This document shows, one piece after another, positions 46,566 through 57,118 of a stretch of 64,000 nt of DNA. Source of the DNA: Bacteroidales bacterium (lineage in GTDB: Bacteria > Bacteroidota > Bacteroidia > Bacteroidales > JAQUTK01). The stretch covers positions 1 to 64,000 of the forward strand of contig JAQUTK010000020.1 in the NCBI GenBank assembly GCA_028709785.1, written 5' to 3'. The notes under the pieces were generated by a model, which did no database searches, was not told the DNA's origin, and saw nothing but the letters and a program-made list of their open reading frames with translations. Position 1 is the stretch's first letter. The number at the start of each line of letters is the position of its first letter. The translations under genes were made by a program, and so were the position numbers.

Positions 46566-46835
46566 TTACCAGCTTGCTTTTTTAACGCCCGGGATAAGTC
46601 CATTAGAAGCCATCTCTCGGAATTGAATTCTCGAAATTCCAAATTGACGCATATAACCTTTTGGACGACCAGTCATTTTACAACGATTATGTAATCTGAC
46701 TTTGGAAGCGCCCTTTGGAAGATTCTGCAAACCCTCATAATTGCCTTCTGCTATAAGAGCATCTCTTTTAGCTGAATATTTTGCAACAAGTCTTGCTCTT
46801 TTAACCTCGCGGGCTTTCATTGATTCTTTTGCCAT
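46566..46835 (-). CDS. rpsN: 30S ribosomal protein S14, long zinc-free form
   Basis: An 89-residue protein, the long C-minus uS14. The end [40 protein letters not shown] is family-typical (quoted in outline: [12 protein letters not shown] ... [11 protein letters not shown]). Only one Cys is left, so it cannot form the CxxC zinc site of the short form. 3 bases after rplE. Confidence 0.97.
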   Translation of the reverse strand: MAKESMKAREVKRARLVAKYSAKRDALIAEGNYEGLQNLPKGASKVRLHNRCKMTGRPKGYMRQFGISRIQFREMASNGLIPGVKKASW

Positions 46836-46838
46836 ATT

Positions 46839-47399
46839 CTAGTTCTTTTTTGCATTCTTAAAAGGTAAACCAAATGCTTTCAATAAAGCGTACCCTTCTT
46901 CATCTGTTTTTGCAGAAGTCACAAAGGTAATATTCATTCCAAGAATTTTACTAATATTGTCGATATTAATTTCCGGGAAAATGATTTGCTCCTGAATACC
47001 TAGTGTATAATTACCCCTTCCATCAAGTTTGCTATCGATTCCTTTAAAGTCACGAATACGCGGAAGAGCAACACGAATCAATTTTTCCAAAAACTCATAC
47101 ATTTGTTCGCGACGTAAAGTAACCATAACTCCAATAGGCATTTTTTTACGCAACTTGAAGTTGGATATATCCTTTTTTGACAGCGTTGCAACTGCTTTTT
47201 GACCTGAAATAGCAGTAAGCTCTTTGATGGCAACCTCTACAATTTTCTTGTCGGCAACTGCGTCGCCAAGACCTTGGTTAATTACTATTTTTTTCAATAC
47301 CGGAACCTGCATAACAGATTTGTATCCAAATTCGGTCATTAATGCTGGAACAACTTGCTCCGCATAAATATTTTTTAGATTAGCTGTATTAGTCATCAT
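46839..47399 (-). CDS. rplE: 50S ribosomal protein L5
   Basis: A 186-residue 5S rRNA-binding protein. Landmarks: [38 protein letters not shown] (in outline) and FPEINIDN. The ATG overlaps the rplX stop as ATGA; a second ATG follows at once, so the exact start is uncertain by one codon. Confidence 0.97.
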   Translation of the reverse strand: MMTNTANLKNIYAEQVVPALMTEFGYKSVMQVPVLKKIVINQGLGDAVADKKIVEVAIKELTAISGQKAVATLSKKDISNFKLRKKMPIGVMVTLRREQMYEFLEKLIRVALPRIRDFKGIDSKLDGRGNYTLGIQEQIIFPEINIDNISKILGMNITFVTSAKTDEEGYALLKAFGLPFKNAKKN

Positions 47400-47716
47400 T
47401 TAATCTCCTCTCCTGATTTCTTTGAATAACGAACCAATACTCCTTCGTCGTTCAATTTACGTCCGATGCGGGTAGGTTTGCCTGATTTAGGATCCAACAC
47501 GTTCAGATTTGAAATATGAATAGGAGCTTCTAATTTTACAATTCCTCCCTGAGGAGCTTTTGCATTAGGTTTTGTATGTTTAGACACGATATTTATGCCT
47601 TCAACTACAGCACGAGAGCTCTTAACAAGAACACTCAATACACGCCCGGTCTTGCCTTTGTCCTCGCCGGCATTGACATAGACAGTATCTCCCTTTTTGA
47701 TATGTAATTTACTCAT
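47396..47716 (-). CDS. rplX: 50S ribosomal protein L24
   Basis: A 106-residue assembly-initiator protein with a KOW motif ([22 protein letters not shown]). Its stop overlaps the rplE start, so translation is probably coupled. Confidence 0.97.
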   Translation of the reverse strand: MSKLHIKKGDTVYVNAGEDKGKTGRVLSVLVKSSRAVVEGINIVSKHTKPNAKAPQGGIVKLEAPIHISNLNVLDPKSGKPTRIGRKLNDEGVLVRYSKKSGEEIK

Positions 47717-47735
47717 TTTTTAAACAATTACAACG

Positions 47736-48101
47736 TTATAATACCTCAGGTGCTAATGAAACGATTTTCATATTAGAAGTACGAAGTTCGCGTGCAACAG
47801 GGCCGAAAATACGGCTTCCTCTGATCTCACCTGTATTGTTCAACAACACACAAGCGTTATCATCAAAACGAATATATGATCCATCTTGTCTGCGAATTTC
47901 TTTTTTCGTACGAACTATAACAGCTTTCGAAACTGCACCTTTTTTTACATCACTAGAGGGGATTACACTTTTGATTGCTACTACAATAACATCCCCAACG
48001 GAAGCATATCTTCTTCCTGTACCACCCAAAACGCGAATACACAAAGCTTCTTTTGCTCCACTATTATCTGAAACTGTAAGTCTTGATTCTTGTTGTATCA
48101 T
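47736..48101 (-). CDS. rplN: 50S ribosomal protein L14
   Basis: A 121-residue protein, starting [27 protein letters not shown] and ending with [23 protein letters not shown], both uL14 landmarks. One base after rpsQ. Confidence 0.98.
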   Translation of the reverse strand: MIQQESRLTVSDNSGAKEALCIRVLGGTGRRYASVGDVIVVAIKSVIPSSDVKKGAVSKAVIVRTKKEIRRQDGSYIRFDDNACVLLNNTGEIRGSRIFGPVARELRTSNMKIVSLAPEVL

Positions 48102-48102
48102 A

Positions 48103-48360
48103 TTACTTAGCCCTCTCGATTATTTCTACTAGTCTCCATCTTTTTGTTTTGCTCAAAGGACGAGTTTCCATGATTTTAACTGTATCTCCAATATTGCAAT
48201 CATTTTTTTCATCATGAGCATGGAATTTCTTTGTCTTATTGACAAACTTACCATAAATAGGATGTTTCTCTTTCCATTTAACGGATATAGTGATTGACTT
48301 ATCCATTTTGTTGCTGGAAACAACACCAACTTTTTCTTTTCTTAAATTTCTGGTTTCCAT
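48103..48360 (-). CDS. rpsQ: 30S ribosomal protein S17
   Basis: An 85-residue OB-fold protein with [19 protein letters not shown] and [20 protein letters not shown]. The start METRNLRK was used. An upstream in-frame extension of 19 codons overlaps rpmC and is not family-like. Confidence 0.97.
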   Translation of the reverse strand: METRNLRKEKVGVVSSNKMDKSITISVKWKEKHPIYGKFVNKTKKFHAHDEKNDCNIGDTVKIMETRPLSKTKRWRLVEIIERAK

Positions 48361-48370
48361 CAGACTCAAA

Positions 48371-48565
48371 TTATTTATTAAGTTCTCTGTGACGTAATTC
48401 AGTGCGCATTTTCGCAACGTCTTTGCGTAATTGTGTTATCTGAGCGGGATTATCCAATGGTGAAATGCTATGATTGATCTTCATTAGATCCAAACGTTTA
48501 ACTTCAGCATCAACTCTTTCTTTCAGTTCCTGTGCTGAAAACTCTCTGATTTCTGCGATCTTCAT
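48371..48565 (-). CDS. rpmC: 50S ribosomal protein L29
   Basis: A 64-residue helical-hairpin protein at the exit tunnel. It starts [18 protein letters not shown] and ends with the [15 protein letters not shown] helix. Lies between rplP and rpsQ. Confidence 0.96.
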   Translation of the reverse strand: MKIAEIREFSAQELKERVDAEVKRLDLMKINHSISPLDNPAQITQLRKDVAKMRTELRHRELNK

Positions 48566-48568
48566 AAT

Positions 48569-49003
48569 TTACACATTTTTATTTTCAACATCATAATCAC
48601 GTCTCACACAAAATTTTGTTGTAACAGGAAGTTTCTGAGCGGCCAAACGAAGAGCTTCTTTTGCTATTTCGTATGAAACGCCTTCAACTTCAATGATCAT
48701 TCTTCCTGGAGTCACCGGTGCGACAAATCCCTCTGGGCTACCTTTACCTTTACCCATACGCACTTCTGCAGGCTTTTTAGTAATTGGTTTATCAGGAAAA
48801 ATACGAATCCAGATTTGTCCCTGACGTTGCATGTAACGTGTTACAGCAACACGAGCAGCTTCAATCTGACGTCCAGTTATCCACTTTGACTGCAAGGATT
48901 TTATTCCGAAAGAGCCAAAAGACAACTGATTACCACGCTGGGCAAAACCTTTCATCCGACCTTTTTGAGATCTTCTGAACTTTGTTTTCTTTGGTTGTAA
49001 CAT
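48569..49003 (-). CDS. rplP: 50S ribosomal protein L16
   Basis: A 144-residue protein at the A-site side of the 50S. Landmarks: [36 protein letters not shown] and [19 protein letters not shown]. 3 bases before rpmC. Confidence 0.98.
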   Translation of the reverse strand: MLQPKKTKFRRSQKGRMKGFAQRGNQLSFGSFGIKSLQSKWITGRQIEAARVAVTRYMQRQGQIWIRIFPDKPITKKPAEVRMGKGKGSPEGFVAPVTPGRMIIEVEGVSYEIAKEALRLAAQKLPVTTKFCVRRDYDVENKNV

Positions 49004-49025
49004 CTTATTTTAATTCAAATTTCGT

Positions 49026-49763
49026 TTAACGATTGTTGTTTCTTTTTCTCTTGAAGTTCTTTCCGGACGCAGCAGCTGAATTGCTATTACTACGATCAGA
49101 ATCTTTAGAGACAGCAAAAGATGGAGCCAAATCTTTCTTGCCATAAATCTCTCCACGGCAAATCCAGACTTTGATTCCCAATAAACCTACTTTGGTTAAG
49201 GCTTCAGCCTGTGCATAGTCAATATCAGCACGGAAAGTATGAAGAGGAGTTCTTCCTTCTTTGTACATCTCCGATCTAGCCATTTCAGCACCATTCAAAC
49301 GTCCTGAAATTTGAATCTTAATACCTTCAGCTCCCATTCTCATGGTAGAAGCAATAGCCATCTTTGTTGCACGACGATAAGCGATCTTTCCTTCTAATTG
49401 ACGAGCAATATTATTAGCCACAATCACAGCATCCAACTCAGGTCTCTTTACTTCGAAGATATTAATTTGGATGTCTTTATCTGTAATCTTTTTCAACTCT
49501 TCCTTTAATTTGTCAACTTCCTGACCACCCTTACCAATGATAATACCTGGTCGGGCAGTACATACGGTAATAGTAACTAATTTCAGAGTTCTTTCTATAA
49601 CGATACGCGAAATACTAGCTTTTGCAAGACGGGCATTTAAATACTTGCGGATTTTACTATCTTCTAACAAAGTATCGCCATAATCATTACCACCATACCA
49701 GTTAGAATCCCATCCTCTGATGATTCCTAAACGGTTACTAATTGGATTAACTTTTTGTCCCAT
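49026..49763 (-). CDS. rpsC: 30S ribosomal protein S3
   Basis: A 245-residue protein at the mRNA entry channel. It starts [20 protein letters not shown], with the KH-domain motif [18 protein letters not shown] and [20 protein letters not shown]. The C-terminal tail has Ser/Asn-rich and Lys/Arg-rich parts. Confidence 0.98.
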   Translation of the reverse strand: MGQKVNPISNRLGIIRGWDSNWYGGNDYGDTLLEDSKIRKYLNARLAKASISRIVIERTLKLVTITVCTARPGIIIGKGGQEVDKLKEELKKITDKDIQINIFEVKRPELDAVIVANNIARQLEGKIAYRRATKMAIASTMRMGAEGIKIQISGRLNGAEMARSEMYKEGRTPLHTFRADIDYAQAEALTKVGLLGIKVWICRGEIYGKKDLAPSFAVSKDSDRSNSNSAAASGKNFKRKRNNNR

Positions 49764-49769
49764 CTGGCT

Positions 49770-50180
49770 TTAAATTTGATTATCGTTATTACTTTTTGTA
49801 TCTACAAACAATGTTACATGATTCGAACGCTTACGAATTCTATAACCTCTTCCTTGCGGAGCCGGACGAAGTCGCTTCAGCATTGATGCCGAGTCAACAA
49901 ATACTGTAGAAACAAACAATTCTCCACTTTCAGCTTTACGTTCGTTTTTCTGTTCCCAGTTAGCGATTGCAGAGCGTAAAAGTTTTTCTATTCTCGCTGA
50001 TGCTTCTTTAGAAGAAAACTTCAATACACCCAAAGCGCGGTTAACTTCCAGCCCCCGAATCATATCTGCGACAAGGCGCATTTTTCGTGGGGAGGTAGGA
50101 ACATTTCGCAATTTTGCGAAATACATCGTCTTTTGTGCTTCTTTTCTAGCTTCAGCAGATATTCTTTTTCTTGCACCCAT
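49770..50180 (-). CDS. rplV: 50S ribosomal protein L22
   Basis: A 136-residue tunnel-lining protein. Landmarks: [20 protein letters not shown] and the end [17 protein letters not shown]. The beta-hairpin that lines the tunnel is in the C-terminal third ([13 protein letters not shown]). Confidence 0.97.
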   Translation of the reverse strand: MGARKRISAEARKEAQKTMYFAKLRNVPTSPRKMRLVADMIRGLEVNRALGVLKFSSKEASARIEKLLRSAIANWEQKNERKAESGELFVSTVFVDSASMLKRLRPAPQGRGYRIRKRSNHVTLFVDTKSNNDNQI

Positions 50181-50231
50181 TTTATTGTAATTTTTTATAT
50201 TTCAGATTCGTAGATTATACCTGTACGCTTC

Positions 50232-50501
50232 TTATTTTTTCTTATTACCACCATGGCCTCTGAATGTACGAGTAGGAGAGAATTCTCCTAACTTGTGCCC
50301 AACCATATTTTCGGTAACATACACAGGAATAAACTTATTTCCGTTGTGAACTGCAATTGTGTGGCCTACAAAATCAGGCGAAATCATAGAAGCTCTCGCC
50401 CAAGTCTTTACCACAGCTTTCTTGCCAGATTCATTCATAGCAAGCACTTTCTTTTCGAGCTTTAAATTAATATAAGGCCCTTTCTTTAATGAACGACTCA
50501 T
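50232..50501 (-). CDS. rpsS: 30S ribosomal protein S19
   Basis: An 89-residue protein of the 30S head. It starts [15 protein letters not shown] and has [22 protein letters not shown] and [16 protein letters not shown], standard uS19 blocks. Confidence 0.98.
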   Translation of the reverse strand: MSRSLKKGPYINLKLEKKVLAMNESGKKAVVKTWARASMISPDFVGHTIAVHNGNKFIPVYVTENMVGHKLGEFSPTRTFRGHGGNKKK

Positions 50502-50521
50502 AACTTTCTCAATTAATCAGT

Positions 50522-51346
50522 TTACTTTTTTCTTCTTTCAATAATGTACTTAGTAGAAGCTTTTTTCTTCGATCTTGTTTTCAAGCCCTTAGAATATAAG
50601 CCCTTACGTGAGCGAGGATGACCTCCGGACTGACGTCCTTCACCACCACCCATCGGGTGATCAACCGGGTTCATTACAACACCACGGTTCCGAGGTCTGA
50701 TTCCCAACCATCTTGAACGACCTGCTTTACCTGATTTCTCGAGTGCATGATCCGAGTTACCTACACTACCAATCGTTGCTTTACAAGTAGACAAAATTTT
50801 TCTTGTCTCACCTGAAGGCAATTTTATGATTGCATATTTTCCTTCTCGCGAAGTTAACTGAGCAAAAGCACCAGCAGAACGAACTAACGCAGCTCCCTGG
50901 CCTGGTCTTAGCTCAATATTGTGTATAATGGTACCAATAGGAATATTCTGAAGTGGAAGTGCGTTCCCAATTTCAGGAGCGGCATTTTCTCCAGACATCA
51001 ACGTCTGTCCTACTTCCAAACCATTAGGTGCAACAATGTAACTTTTTTCTCCATCTACATAGTACAACAAAGCGATACGAGCCGATCTGTTCGGATCATA
51101 TTCAATTGATTTTACTACAGCTGGAACACCGTCTTTAGTTCTTTTGAAATCTACAAATCTGTATTTTTTCTTATGACCACCACCAATGTAGCGCATGGTC
51201 AAATGTCCCTCGTTATTACGACCTCCTGAACGAGTTTTACCTGTAACTAGGGATTTCTCTGGTGCGCTCGCAGTAATCTTATCAAAAGCACCAATAATTT
51301 TATGTCTTTGCCCCGGTGTTGTAGGCTTTAATTTACGTACTGCCAT
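50522..51346 (-). CDS. rplB: 50S ribosomal protein L2
   Basis: A 274-residue protein needed for subunit joining and peptidyl transferase. Landmarks: [41 protein letters not shown] and the conserved [16 protein letters not shown] loop. Confidence 0.98.
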   Translation of the reverse strand: MAVRKLKPTTPGQRHKIIGAFDKITASAPEKSLVTGKTRSGGRNNEGHLTMRYIGGGHKKKYRFVDFKRTKDGVPAVVKSIEYDPNRSARIALLYYVDGEKSYIVAPNGLEVGQTLMSGENAAPEIGNALPLQNIPIGTIIHNIELRPGQGAALVRSAGAFAQLTSREGKYAIIKLPSGETRKILSTCKATIGSVGNSDHALEKSGKAGRSRWLGIRPRNRGVVMNPVDHPMGGGEGRQSGGHPRSRKGLYSKGLKTRSKKKASTKYIIERRKK

Positions 51347-51354
51347 TTTATTAA

Positions 51355-51645
51355 TTAAATATTACTATAAAAATCAATTTTATCACCTTCACGGACTGAT
51401 ACAATCGCTTTTTTAAATGCAGAAACACTACCTACCACAACACCACCTTTGGTGTAGCGCGATTTCTTTTTGCCTGCATAATTGATCGTATTTACGTCAG
51501 TGACTTTAACATTATACATCTCTTCAACAGCTTTCTTTATCTCGATTTTGTTAGCATCAGGACTAACACGAAAGCCGTAACGGTTCATTTTCTCGGAAAT
51601 ACCGGTCATTTTTTCCGTTACAATCGGTTTGATAATTATACCCAT
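51355..51645 (-). CDS. rplW: 50S ribosomal protein L23
   Basis: A 96-residue protein at the exit-tunnel mouth, where trigger factor and SRP dock. It has [12 protein letters not shown] near the start and [19 protein letters not shown] in the middle. Follows rplD by 15 bases. Confidence 0.97.
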   Translation of the reverse strand: MGIIIKPIVTEKMTGISEKMNRYGFRVSPDANKIEIKKAVEEMYNVKVTDVNTINYAGKKKSRYTKGGVVVGSVSAFKKAIVSVREGDKIDFYSNI

Positions 51646-51660
51646 CTGTTAAGTCTCCTA

Positions 51661-52290
51661 TTAAGCTTTTAAATTATTTTCAATCGAAGCAACGGAACTT
51701 TCAGTCAAAAGCAAGCAAGCTGCATCTAATATTTTATAAGTATTTAACTCGGAAACCGCAACAACAGAAGACTGTTTTAAGTTACGAGCCGACAAATATA
51801 CGTTTTTATTTTGTTGTGGGAAAACCAAAAGCAACTTTTTATCAGCCACTTGCAGGTTTTTGGTCAAAGAGATAAATTCTTTTACCTTTGGAACTTCAAA
51901 CGTAAAATCCTCTAAAACGATAATTGAGTTCGATTGGGCTTTGTAAGACAACGCTGATTTACGCGCCAACATTTTCACCTTCTTATTCAATTTAAAGCTA
52001 TAATCTCTTGGTACCGGACCAAAAATACGTCCTCCACCGACAAACACAGGAGACTTGATATCACCGGCACGGGCTCCCCCTGTACCTTTTTGCTTCTTAA
52101 TCTTACGCGTACTATGAGCGATTTCGCTTCTTTGTTTCGCTTTGGAAGTTCCCTGACGCGCATTAGCAAGATGCTGTTTAACATCAAGATAAAGAGCGTG
52201 ATCACTTGGCTCAATGCCGAAGATCGAATCGTCTAACGTAATCTTTCTTCCGGTGTCTTCACCTTTTACATTATATATGCTCAGTTCCAT
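51661..52290 (-). CDS. rplD: 50S ribosomal protein L4
   Basis: A 209-residue protein with an extended loop lining the exit tunnel ([23 protein letters not shown] in outline). Landmarks: [18 protein letters not shown] and [17 protein letters not shown]. In E. coli L4 represses the S10 operon. 2 bases after rplC. Confidence 0.97.
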   Translation of the reverse strand: MELSIYNVKGEDTGRKITLDDSIFGIEPSDHALYLDVKQHLANARQGTSKAKQRSEIAHSTRKIKKQKGTGGARAGDIKSPVFVGGGRIFGPVPRDYSFKLNKKVKMLARKSALSYKAQSNSIIVLEDFTFEVPKVKEFISLTKNLQVADKKLLLVFPQQNKNVYLSARNLKQSSVVAVSELNTYKILDAACLLLTESSVASIENNLKA

Positions 52291-52292
52291 AC

Positions 52293-52907
52293 TTATTCTT
52301 CGATTATTACAATTGAACCTTTAGCTCCCGGTATAGAACCCTTTATCAACAAAAGATTATGTTCCGGGATAACTTTTAACACCTGCAAATTTTGCACGGT
52401 TACACGAGCATTACCAGTTTGACCGCCCATTCTCATTCCCTTAAATACTTTTGCAGGATAAGAACATGCACCAATAGAACCTGGTTTACGACCACGGTTA
52501 TGTTGACCGTGGGTTGCCTGACCGACACCCCCAAAACCATGACGTTTTACAACTCCCTGAAACCCTTTTCCTTTAGATATACCAACAACATCCACATACG
52601 TGATGTCCGAAAATAATTCTACGGTAAGAACTTCACCTAAACTCATTTCTTTCTCATACTTGAACTCGGCCAAGTGTCTTTGAGGAGCTACTCCGGCTTT
52701 CTTAAAAAGCCCCATCTCAGGCTTGTTAGTATGCTTCTCAGTTTTTTCCTGAAAGCCCACTTGCACAGCCTGATAACCATCTTTTTCAACGGTTTTGATT
52801 TGAGTAACAACACAAGGACCTGCTTCGATTACAGTGCATGGGATATTCTTCCCCTCAGCACTGAAGACGGATGTCATTCCGATTTTTTTTCCTAATAATC
52901 CTGGCAT
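52293..52907 (-). CDS. rplC: 50S ribosomal protein L3
   Basis: A 204-residue protein near the peptidyl transferase centre. It starts [15 protein letters not shown] and has [19 protein letters not shown] and [21 protein letters not shown] blocks. Confidence 0.98.
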   Translation of the reverse strand: MPGLLGKKIGMTSVFSAEGKNIPCTVIEAGPCVVTQIKTVEKDGYQAVQVGFQEKTEKHTNKPEMGLFKKAGVAPQRHLAEFKYEKEMSLGEVLTVELFSDITYVDVVGISKGKGFQGVVKRHGFGGVGQATHGQHNRGRKPGSIGACSYPAKVFKGMRMGGQTGNARVTVQNLQVLKVIPEHNLLLIKGSIPGAKGSIVIIEE

Positions 52908-52926
52908 TTCACTTTGTTTTTATAAA

Positions 52927-53232
52927 TCATACTTTTATTTCTACTTCAACTCCACTTGGCAATTCAAGCTTCATCAATGCGTCTACTGTTTTTGATGTTG
53001 AACTATAGATATCAATCAATCTCTTGAAAGATGAGAGCTCAAACTGTTCTCTTGATTTCTTGTTAACGAAAGTAGAGCGGTTAACAGTAAAAATACGCTT
53101 GTGTGTTGGAAGAGGTATAGGACCGCTAACTACAGCACCTGTCGTCTTCACAGTCTTTACAATCTTCTCAGCAGACTTATCCACGAGATTATGATCGTAA
53201 GACTTTAACTTAATTCTAATTCTTTGACTCAT
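52927..53232 (-). CDS. rpsJ: 30S ribosomal protein S10
   Basis: A 101-residue protein, also the NusB partner (NusE). Landmarks: [21 protein letters not shown] and [17 protein letters not shown]. It follows fusA by only 25 bases, so the S10 group continues directly from the str group with no long leader. Confidence 0.98.
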   Translation of the reverse strand: MSQRIRIKLKSYDHNLVDKSAEKIVKTVKTTGAVVSGPIPLPTHKRIFTVNRSTFVNKKSREQFELSSFKRLIDIYSSTSKTVDALMKLELPSGVEVEIKV

Positions 53233-53257
53233 GTTATTTCGACTATTAATATTTTTA

Positions 53258-55375
53258 TTACAACAGATCTACACGGCCCTTAGCCTCAGTCAGAATCTCT
53301 TTAGCAATCGATTTTGACACCTCAGCGTAGTGAGAGAACTCCATAGTGGATGTAGCACGACCAGACGTGATTGTACGCAGGGAAGTAACATATCCAAACA
53401 TTTCAGACAATGGAACCTTTGCTTTTACTACACGCGCCCCTGAACGATTTGAGTCCATACCTTCCAAATGTCCACGACGTTTGTTTAGATCACCGATAAC
53501 ATCTCCCATACTTTCTTCAGGGGTTACCACTTCGAGCTTCATGATCGGTTCTAAGAGGACAGGTCCTGCTTTTGCACACGCGCTTTTGAAAGCAATATTG
53601 GCACAAATCTCGAATGAGAGCTGATCAGAGTCAACCGGGTGAAAAGAACCGTCTATCAGCGTAACTTTCAATGAGTCTAGTTGATATCCTGCCAAAACAC
53701 CATTTTTCATTGCAGTGGTAAAACCTTTCTGAACAGCCGGGATAAACTCTTTTGGAACATTTCCACCTTTCACTTCATCCACAAACTGCAAACCTTCAAC
53801 ACCTTCATCTGCAGGACCAACTTTAACGATAATATCAGCAAATTTACCACGTCCACCGCTCTGTTTCTTGTAAACTTCACGAATTTGAACTTCCTTTGAA
53901 ATAGCCTCTTTGTAAGAAACCTGAGGAGCACCCTGATTACATTCCACTTTGAACTCACGTTTCAAACGGTCAATAATAATCTCAAGGTGAAGCTCGCCCA
54001 TTCCTTCAATAACAGTCTGCCCGGTCTCTTCATTCGTTTTAACATGAAATGTCGGATCTTCCTCTGCTAATTTTGCCAAACCATTTCCAAGTTTATCAAG
54101 ATCTTTTTGAGTCTTAGGTTCGATGGCAACACCGATAACCGGTTTCGGGAAATCCATAGATTCAAGCACAATTTGAGCATCTTCTGAGCACAAAGTATCA
54201 CCTGTACGAATATCTTTAAAACCGACTCCGGCGCCTATATCACCAGCTGAAATAAATTCTTTCGGATTCTGTTTGTTGGAATGCATTTGGAATAAACGTG
54301 AAATACGTTCCTTTTTTCCAGAGCGTGTATTATACACATAAGAACCAGCAGTCAGTTCACCGGAATATACTCTAAAATAGCAAAGACGTCCTACATACGG
54401 ATCCGTTGCTATCTTAAACGCTAATGCGCAAAGAGGTTCATCAGAGGTCGGATGACGTTCAATCTCGATGCTGGCATCATCCGGGCTTGTACCGATAATA
54501 TGACCATTATCCAATGGCGATGGAAGGTAAGCACAGACAGCATCCAACAAAGGTTGTACACCTTTATTTTTGAATGAAGAGCCACAAGTCATCGGTACAA
54601 TCTGCATTGCAATCGTTCCTTTACGAATAGCCGCTCTTATTTCTTCTTCAGTAATCGTTGTTGGATCATCAAAATATTTCTGCATGACAACATCGTCACA
54701 TTCAGCTATTTTTTCCAACATTTTATCTCTCCATTCATTTGCTTCCTGCAACATTGAAGCTGGAATTTCCTCTTCATCATATTCAGCACCAAGAGTCTCA
54801 TTATGCCAAAAAATAGCTTTCATCTTGACCAGATCCACGATTCCTGAAAAGGTTTCCTCCGATCCGACAGGTATCTGAATCGGACAAGCGTTCGCCTTCA
54901 AGACTTCATTGATCTGACGGCACACTTCAAAAAAGTTTGCGCCTGAACGGTCCATTTTATTAACATAACCGATGCGGGGAACATTATATTTGTCAGCCTG
55001 GCGCCATACAGTCTCAGACTGAGGCTCAACACCACCTACTGCGCAAAATGTAGAAACCGCCCCATCCAGGATACGGAGAGAACGTTCTACTTCTACAGTA
55101 AAATCTACGTGACCCGGAGTATCAATCAGATTGATCTTGTATTTATTTCCTGCATACTCCCAGAAGGTAGTAGTCGCAGCAGAAGTGATCGTGATTCCTC
55201 TCTCTTGCTCCTGTTCCATCCAGTCCATAGTTGCACCACCATCATGGACCTCACCAATCTTGTGAGTCAGACCGGTGTAATAAAGAATACGTTCTGATGT
55301 AGTTGTTTTACCGGCATCAATGTGTGCCATGATACCGATATTCCTATTGTAATTTAAATCTGTTCCTTTAGCCAT
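53258..55375 (-). CDS. fusA: Elongation factor G
   Basis: A 705-residue GTPase that drives ribosomal translocation. G1 is AHIDAGKT (17-24), with [22 protein letters not shown] and NKMDR following. The C-terminal domains end with [10 protein letters not shown]-type sequence ([17 protein letters not shown]). It lies between rpsG and rpsJ. Some Bacteroidetes carry a second EF-G paralog; this copy, in the str operon, is the expected housekeeping one. Confidence 0.97.
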   Translation of the reverse strand: MAKGTDLNYNRNIGIMAHIDAGKTTTSERILYYTGLTHKIGEVHDGGATMDWMEQEQERGITITSAATTTFWEYAGNKYKINLIDTPGHVDFTVEVERSLRILDGAVSTFCAVGGVEPQSETVWRQADKYNVPRIGYVNKMDRSGANFFEVCRQINEVLKANACPIQIPVGSEETFSGIVDLVKMKAIFWHNETLGAEYDEEEIPASMLQEANEWRDKMLEKIAECDDVVMQKYFDDPTTITEEEIRAAIRKGTIAMQIVPMTCGSSFKNKGVQPLLDAVCAYLPSPLDNGHIIGTSPDDASIEIERHPTSDEPLCALAFKIATDPYVGRLCYFRVYSGELTAGSYVYNTRSGKKERISRLFQMHSNKQNPKEFISAGDIGAGVGFKDIRTGDTLCSEDAQIVLESMDFPKPVIGVAIEPKTQKDLDKLGNGLAKLAEEDPTFHVKTNEETGQTVIEGMGELHLEIIIDRLKREFKVECNQGAPQVSYKEAISKEVQIREVYKKQSGGRGKFADIIVKVGPADEGVEGLQFVDEVKGGNVPKEFIPAVQKGFTTAMKNGVLAGYQLDSLKVTLIDGSFHPVDSDQLSFEICANIAFKSACAKAGPVLLEPIMKLEVVTPEESMGDVIGDLNKRRGHLEGMDSNRSGARVVKAKVPLSEMFGYVTSLRTITSGRATSTMEFSHYAEVSKSIAKEILTEAKGRVDLL

Positions 55376-55394
55376 TTGCTATATACTTATTCTA

Positions 55395-55871
55395 TTAAAA
55401 TCTGTAATGAGCAAAAGCACGGTTAGCCTCTGCCATTTTATGCATATCCTCTTTACGTTTAAATGCGCCACCTTGCTCATTAAAAGCATCAACAATCTCT
55501 GCTGCAAGTTTGTCAGCCATTGTTTTGCCTCCTCTTTTACGAGAATACAAGATAAGATTTTTCATTGAAACGGATTCTTTTCGATCAGGACGAATTTCTG
55601 TAGGCACTTGAAAGGTAGCTCCACCAACACGGCGAGACTTCACCTCTACTTGTGGAGTAATATTATCTAATGCTTTTTTCCAAATATCCAAAGCACTTCT
55701 TTCCTCGTTAGGCAACTTAGCCTTAACTGTCTCCAGTGCGTTGTAGAATATCTCAAAAGCGGTGTTCTTCTTTCCATCATACATCAGATGGTTTACGAAT
55801 TTAGATACTTTCACATCGCTAAATACAGGATCAGGTAATATGACCCTTTTTTTGGGAGTTGATTTTCTCAT
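55395..55871 (-). CDS. rpsG: 30S ribosomal protein S7
   Basis: A 158-residue primary binder of the 16S rRNA 3' domain. Landmarks: [43 protein letters not shown] and the end [20 protein letters not shown]. It follows rpsL after a 124-base spacer, long for this cluster; S7 is the repressor of the str operon in E. coli. Confidence 0.98.
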   Translation of the reverse strand: MRKSTPKKRVILPDPVFSDVKVSKFVNHLMYDGKKNTAFEIFYNALETVKAKLPNEERSALDIWKKALDNITPQVEVKSRRVGGATFQVPTEIRPDRKESVSMKNLILYSRKRGGKTMADKLAAEIVDAFNEQGGAFKRKEDMHKMAEANRAFAHYRF

Positions 55872-55995
55872 TTTAGGATAAAATTTCGATTCAGTTTTTG
55901 GTTGCCTCTTATAGCCTTCAATAACCCCTCTGGATTATTTACTCAACCTTTATGTAGTCTACTCCAATAAACTCAAACCAGCGTGAATTACTTAA
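55872..55995 (-). promoter_or_regulatory. Possible S7 control region between rpsL and rpsG
   Basis: A 124-base non-coding spacer where neighbouring spacers are mostly 2-30 bases. In E. coli the matching rpsL-rpsG spacer is the S7 repressor site. No strong hairpin stands out by eye, so the function is inferred from position and length only. Confidence 0.3.
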
Positions 55996-56424
55996 TTATT
56001 TCTTCTTTTTTGCAGGAGCGCCTTTAACCGGAGCACCTTTAGCTGCGGCTCCTGGTTTCGGACGTTTAGTCCCATATTTAGAACGTCTTTGTGTACGTCC
56101 GCCAACACCTGCTGTGTCCAATGTACCACGAACAATGTGATAACGTACACCCGGAAGGTCTTTAACACGACCGCCGCGGATCATAACAATAGAGTGTTCC
56201 TGCAAATTGTGTCCTTCACCCGGTATGTATGAGTTAACCTCTTTCGAGTTTGTCAAACGTACTCTGGCTACTTTACGCATTGCCGAATTAGGTTTCTTAG
56301 GAGTGGTCGTGTAAACCCTTACGCAAACGCCACGTCTCTGTGGAGACGAGTCTAACGCAGGAGATTTACTCTTTTCAACCAAAGTCACCCTTCCTTTTCT
56401 TACTAGCTGCTGAATTGTAGGCAT
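55996..56424 (-). CDS. rpsL: 30S ribosomal protein S12
   Basis: A 142-residue decoding-site protein. It starts [12 protein letters not shown] and has [16 protein letters not shown] (Lys43) and [13 protein letters not shown] (Lys88), both positions being the streptomycin-sensitive type. The C-terminal 15-20 residues form an unusual repeat tail ([14 protein letters not shown]). First gene of the cluster. Confidence 0.97.
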   Translation of the reverse strand: MPTIQQLVRKGRVTLVEKSKSPALDSSPQRRGVCVRVYTTTPKKPNSAMRKVARVRLTNSKEVNSYIPGEGHNLQEHSIVMIRGGRVKDLPGVRYHIVRGTLDTAGVGGRTQRRSKYGTKRPKPGAAAKGAPVKGAPAKKKK

Positions 56425-56485
56425 TTCTTTAGTGTTTAATTCTTAGTTTTTTACTTATTCTTTTAATCATTCATAAATCGGACTG

Positions 56486-56514
56486 CAAAAGTACGCTTTA
56501 TTTCTGAGATACAA
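56486..56514 (-). promoter_or_regulatory. Promoter of the ribosomal protein cluster (before rpsL)
   Basis: On the minus strand TTG (56512-56514), 18 bases, then a perfect TACTTTTG (56486-56493). It gives a leader of about 55 bases before rpsL. Confidence 0.8.
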
Positions 56515-56614
56515 GCGGCTCGCTCATATTATTTTCCCCGAAACGCCCTGAAAAGGAATTATTTAGAGCATATTTAATATTATTTAACTCGACTGGTTGA
56601 GCGAAAAAGTTTTA

Positions 56615-56923
56615 TTAAGCGTCTCCACCAAAGCCCATAACAGGAGGGATTCTCGTTTCCGGACCAGTGATCCGGATTGGTCCAAAATGTGCTTCATACT
56701 TGGCAATATTATCCTGCAAAGCTCCAAGCAATCGTTTTGCATGTTCAGGAGTCATTATCACACGCGACTTCACATTTGCTTTTGACATTCCGGGCATTAC
56801 ACTCACAAAGTCCATCACAAACTCAGACGATGAATGAGCAATAATAGCAAGATTCGCATACACTCCATCAGCGACCTCAGGTGCCAGCTCAATCTGCAAT
56901 TGATTATTTTTTTCTTCAGTCAT
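56615..56923 (-). CDS. DUF3467 domain protein
   Basis: A 102-residue acidic protein of the DUF3467 family, starting MTEEKNNQLQIELAPEVADGVYANLAIIAHSSSEF (in outline). MTPEHAKRLLGALQDNI is its other landmark. Function unknown; in Bacteroidetes the family is usually encoded between rpoC and rpsL, suggesting a link to transcription or translation. Here the neighbour on the far side is a divergent lipoprotein gene, not rpoC. The start was chosen just after the local promoter and ahead of a plausible N-terminus; five more codons upstream are in frame. Confidence 0.85.
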   Translation of the reverse strand: MTEEKNNQLQIELAPEVADGVYANLAIIAHSSSEFVMDFVSVMPGMSKANVKSRVIMTPEHAKRLLGALQDNIAKYEAHFGPIRITGPETRIPPVMGFGGDA

Positions 56924-56935
56924 AATTTTTTTTCG

Positions 56936-56965
56936 CAAAGATACGACTTAAGCAAACAAAACCAA
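56936..56965 (-). promoter_or_regulatory. Promoter of the DUF3467 gene
   Basis: On the minus strand TTG (56963-56965), 19 bases, then TATCTTTG (56936-56943). It lies right at the start of the gene, so it supports the downstream ATG and shows the gene is not just read from a distant operon. Confidence 0.7.
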
Positions 56966-57071
56966 CACATTGGCTAGATTTATCCAATTAGGTGCTATTA
57001 CGCCATTTAGCCCATCAAAGAATTTATTTCCAATATTATTCTCTCCGTCTGATTTGTATAAGAAAAAAATA

Positions 57072-57079
57072 TATCTTTG
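57072..57079 (+). promoter_or_regulatory. Candidate -7 element of the DUF3298-to-tatD unit
   Basis: TATCTTTG matches TAnnTTTG; it lies 40 bases before the first gene of an eleven-gene run. A TTTG lies 15 bases upstream, shorter than the usual gap. Confidence 0.55.
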
Positions 57080-57118
57080 TGTAAGAATAGTATCAATCAA
57101 CTTCGGAAATATTAATCT

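Noticed and set aside
55996-56424. Streptomycin-resistance type change in S12
   Set aside because: Lys43 and Lys88 are both present in their normal motifs.
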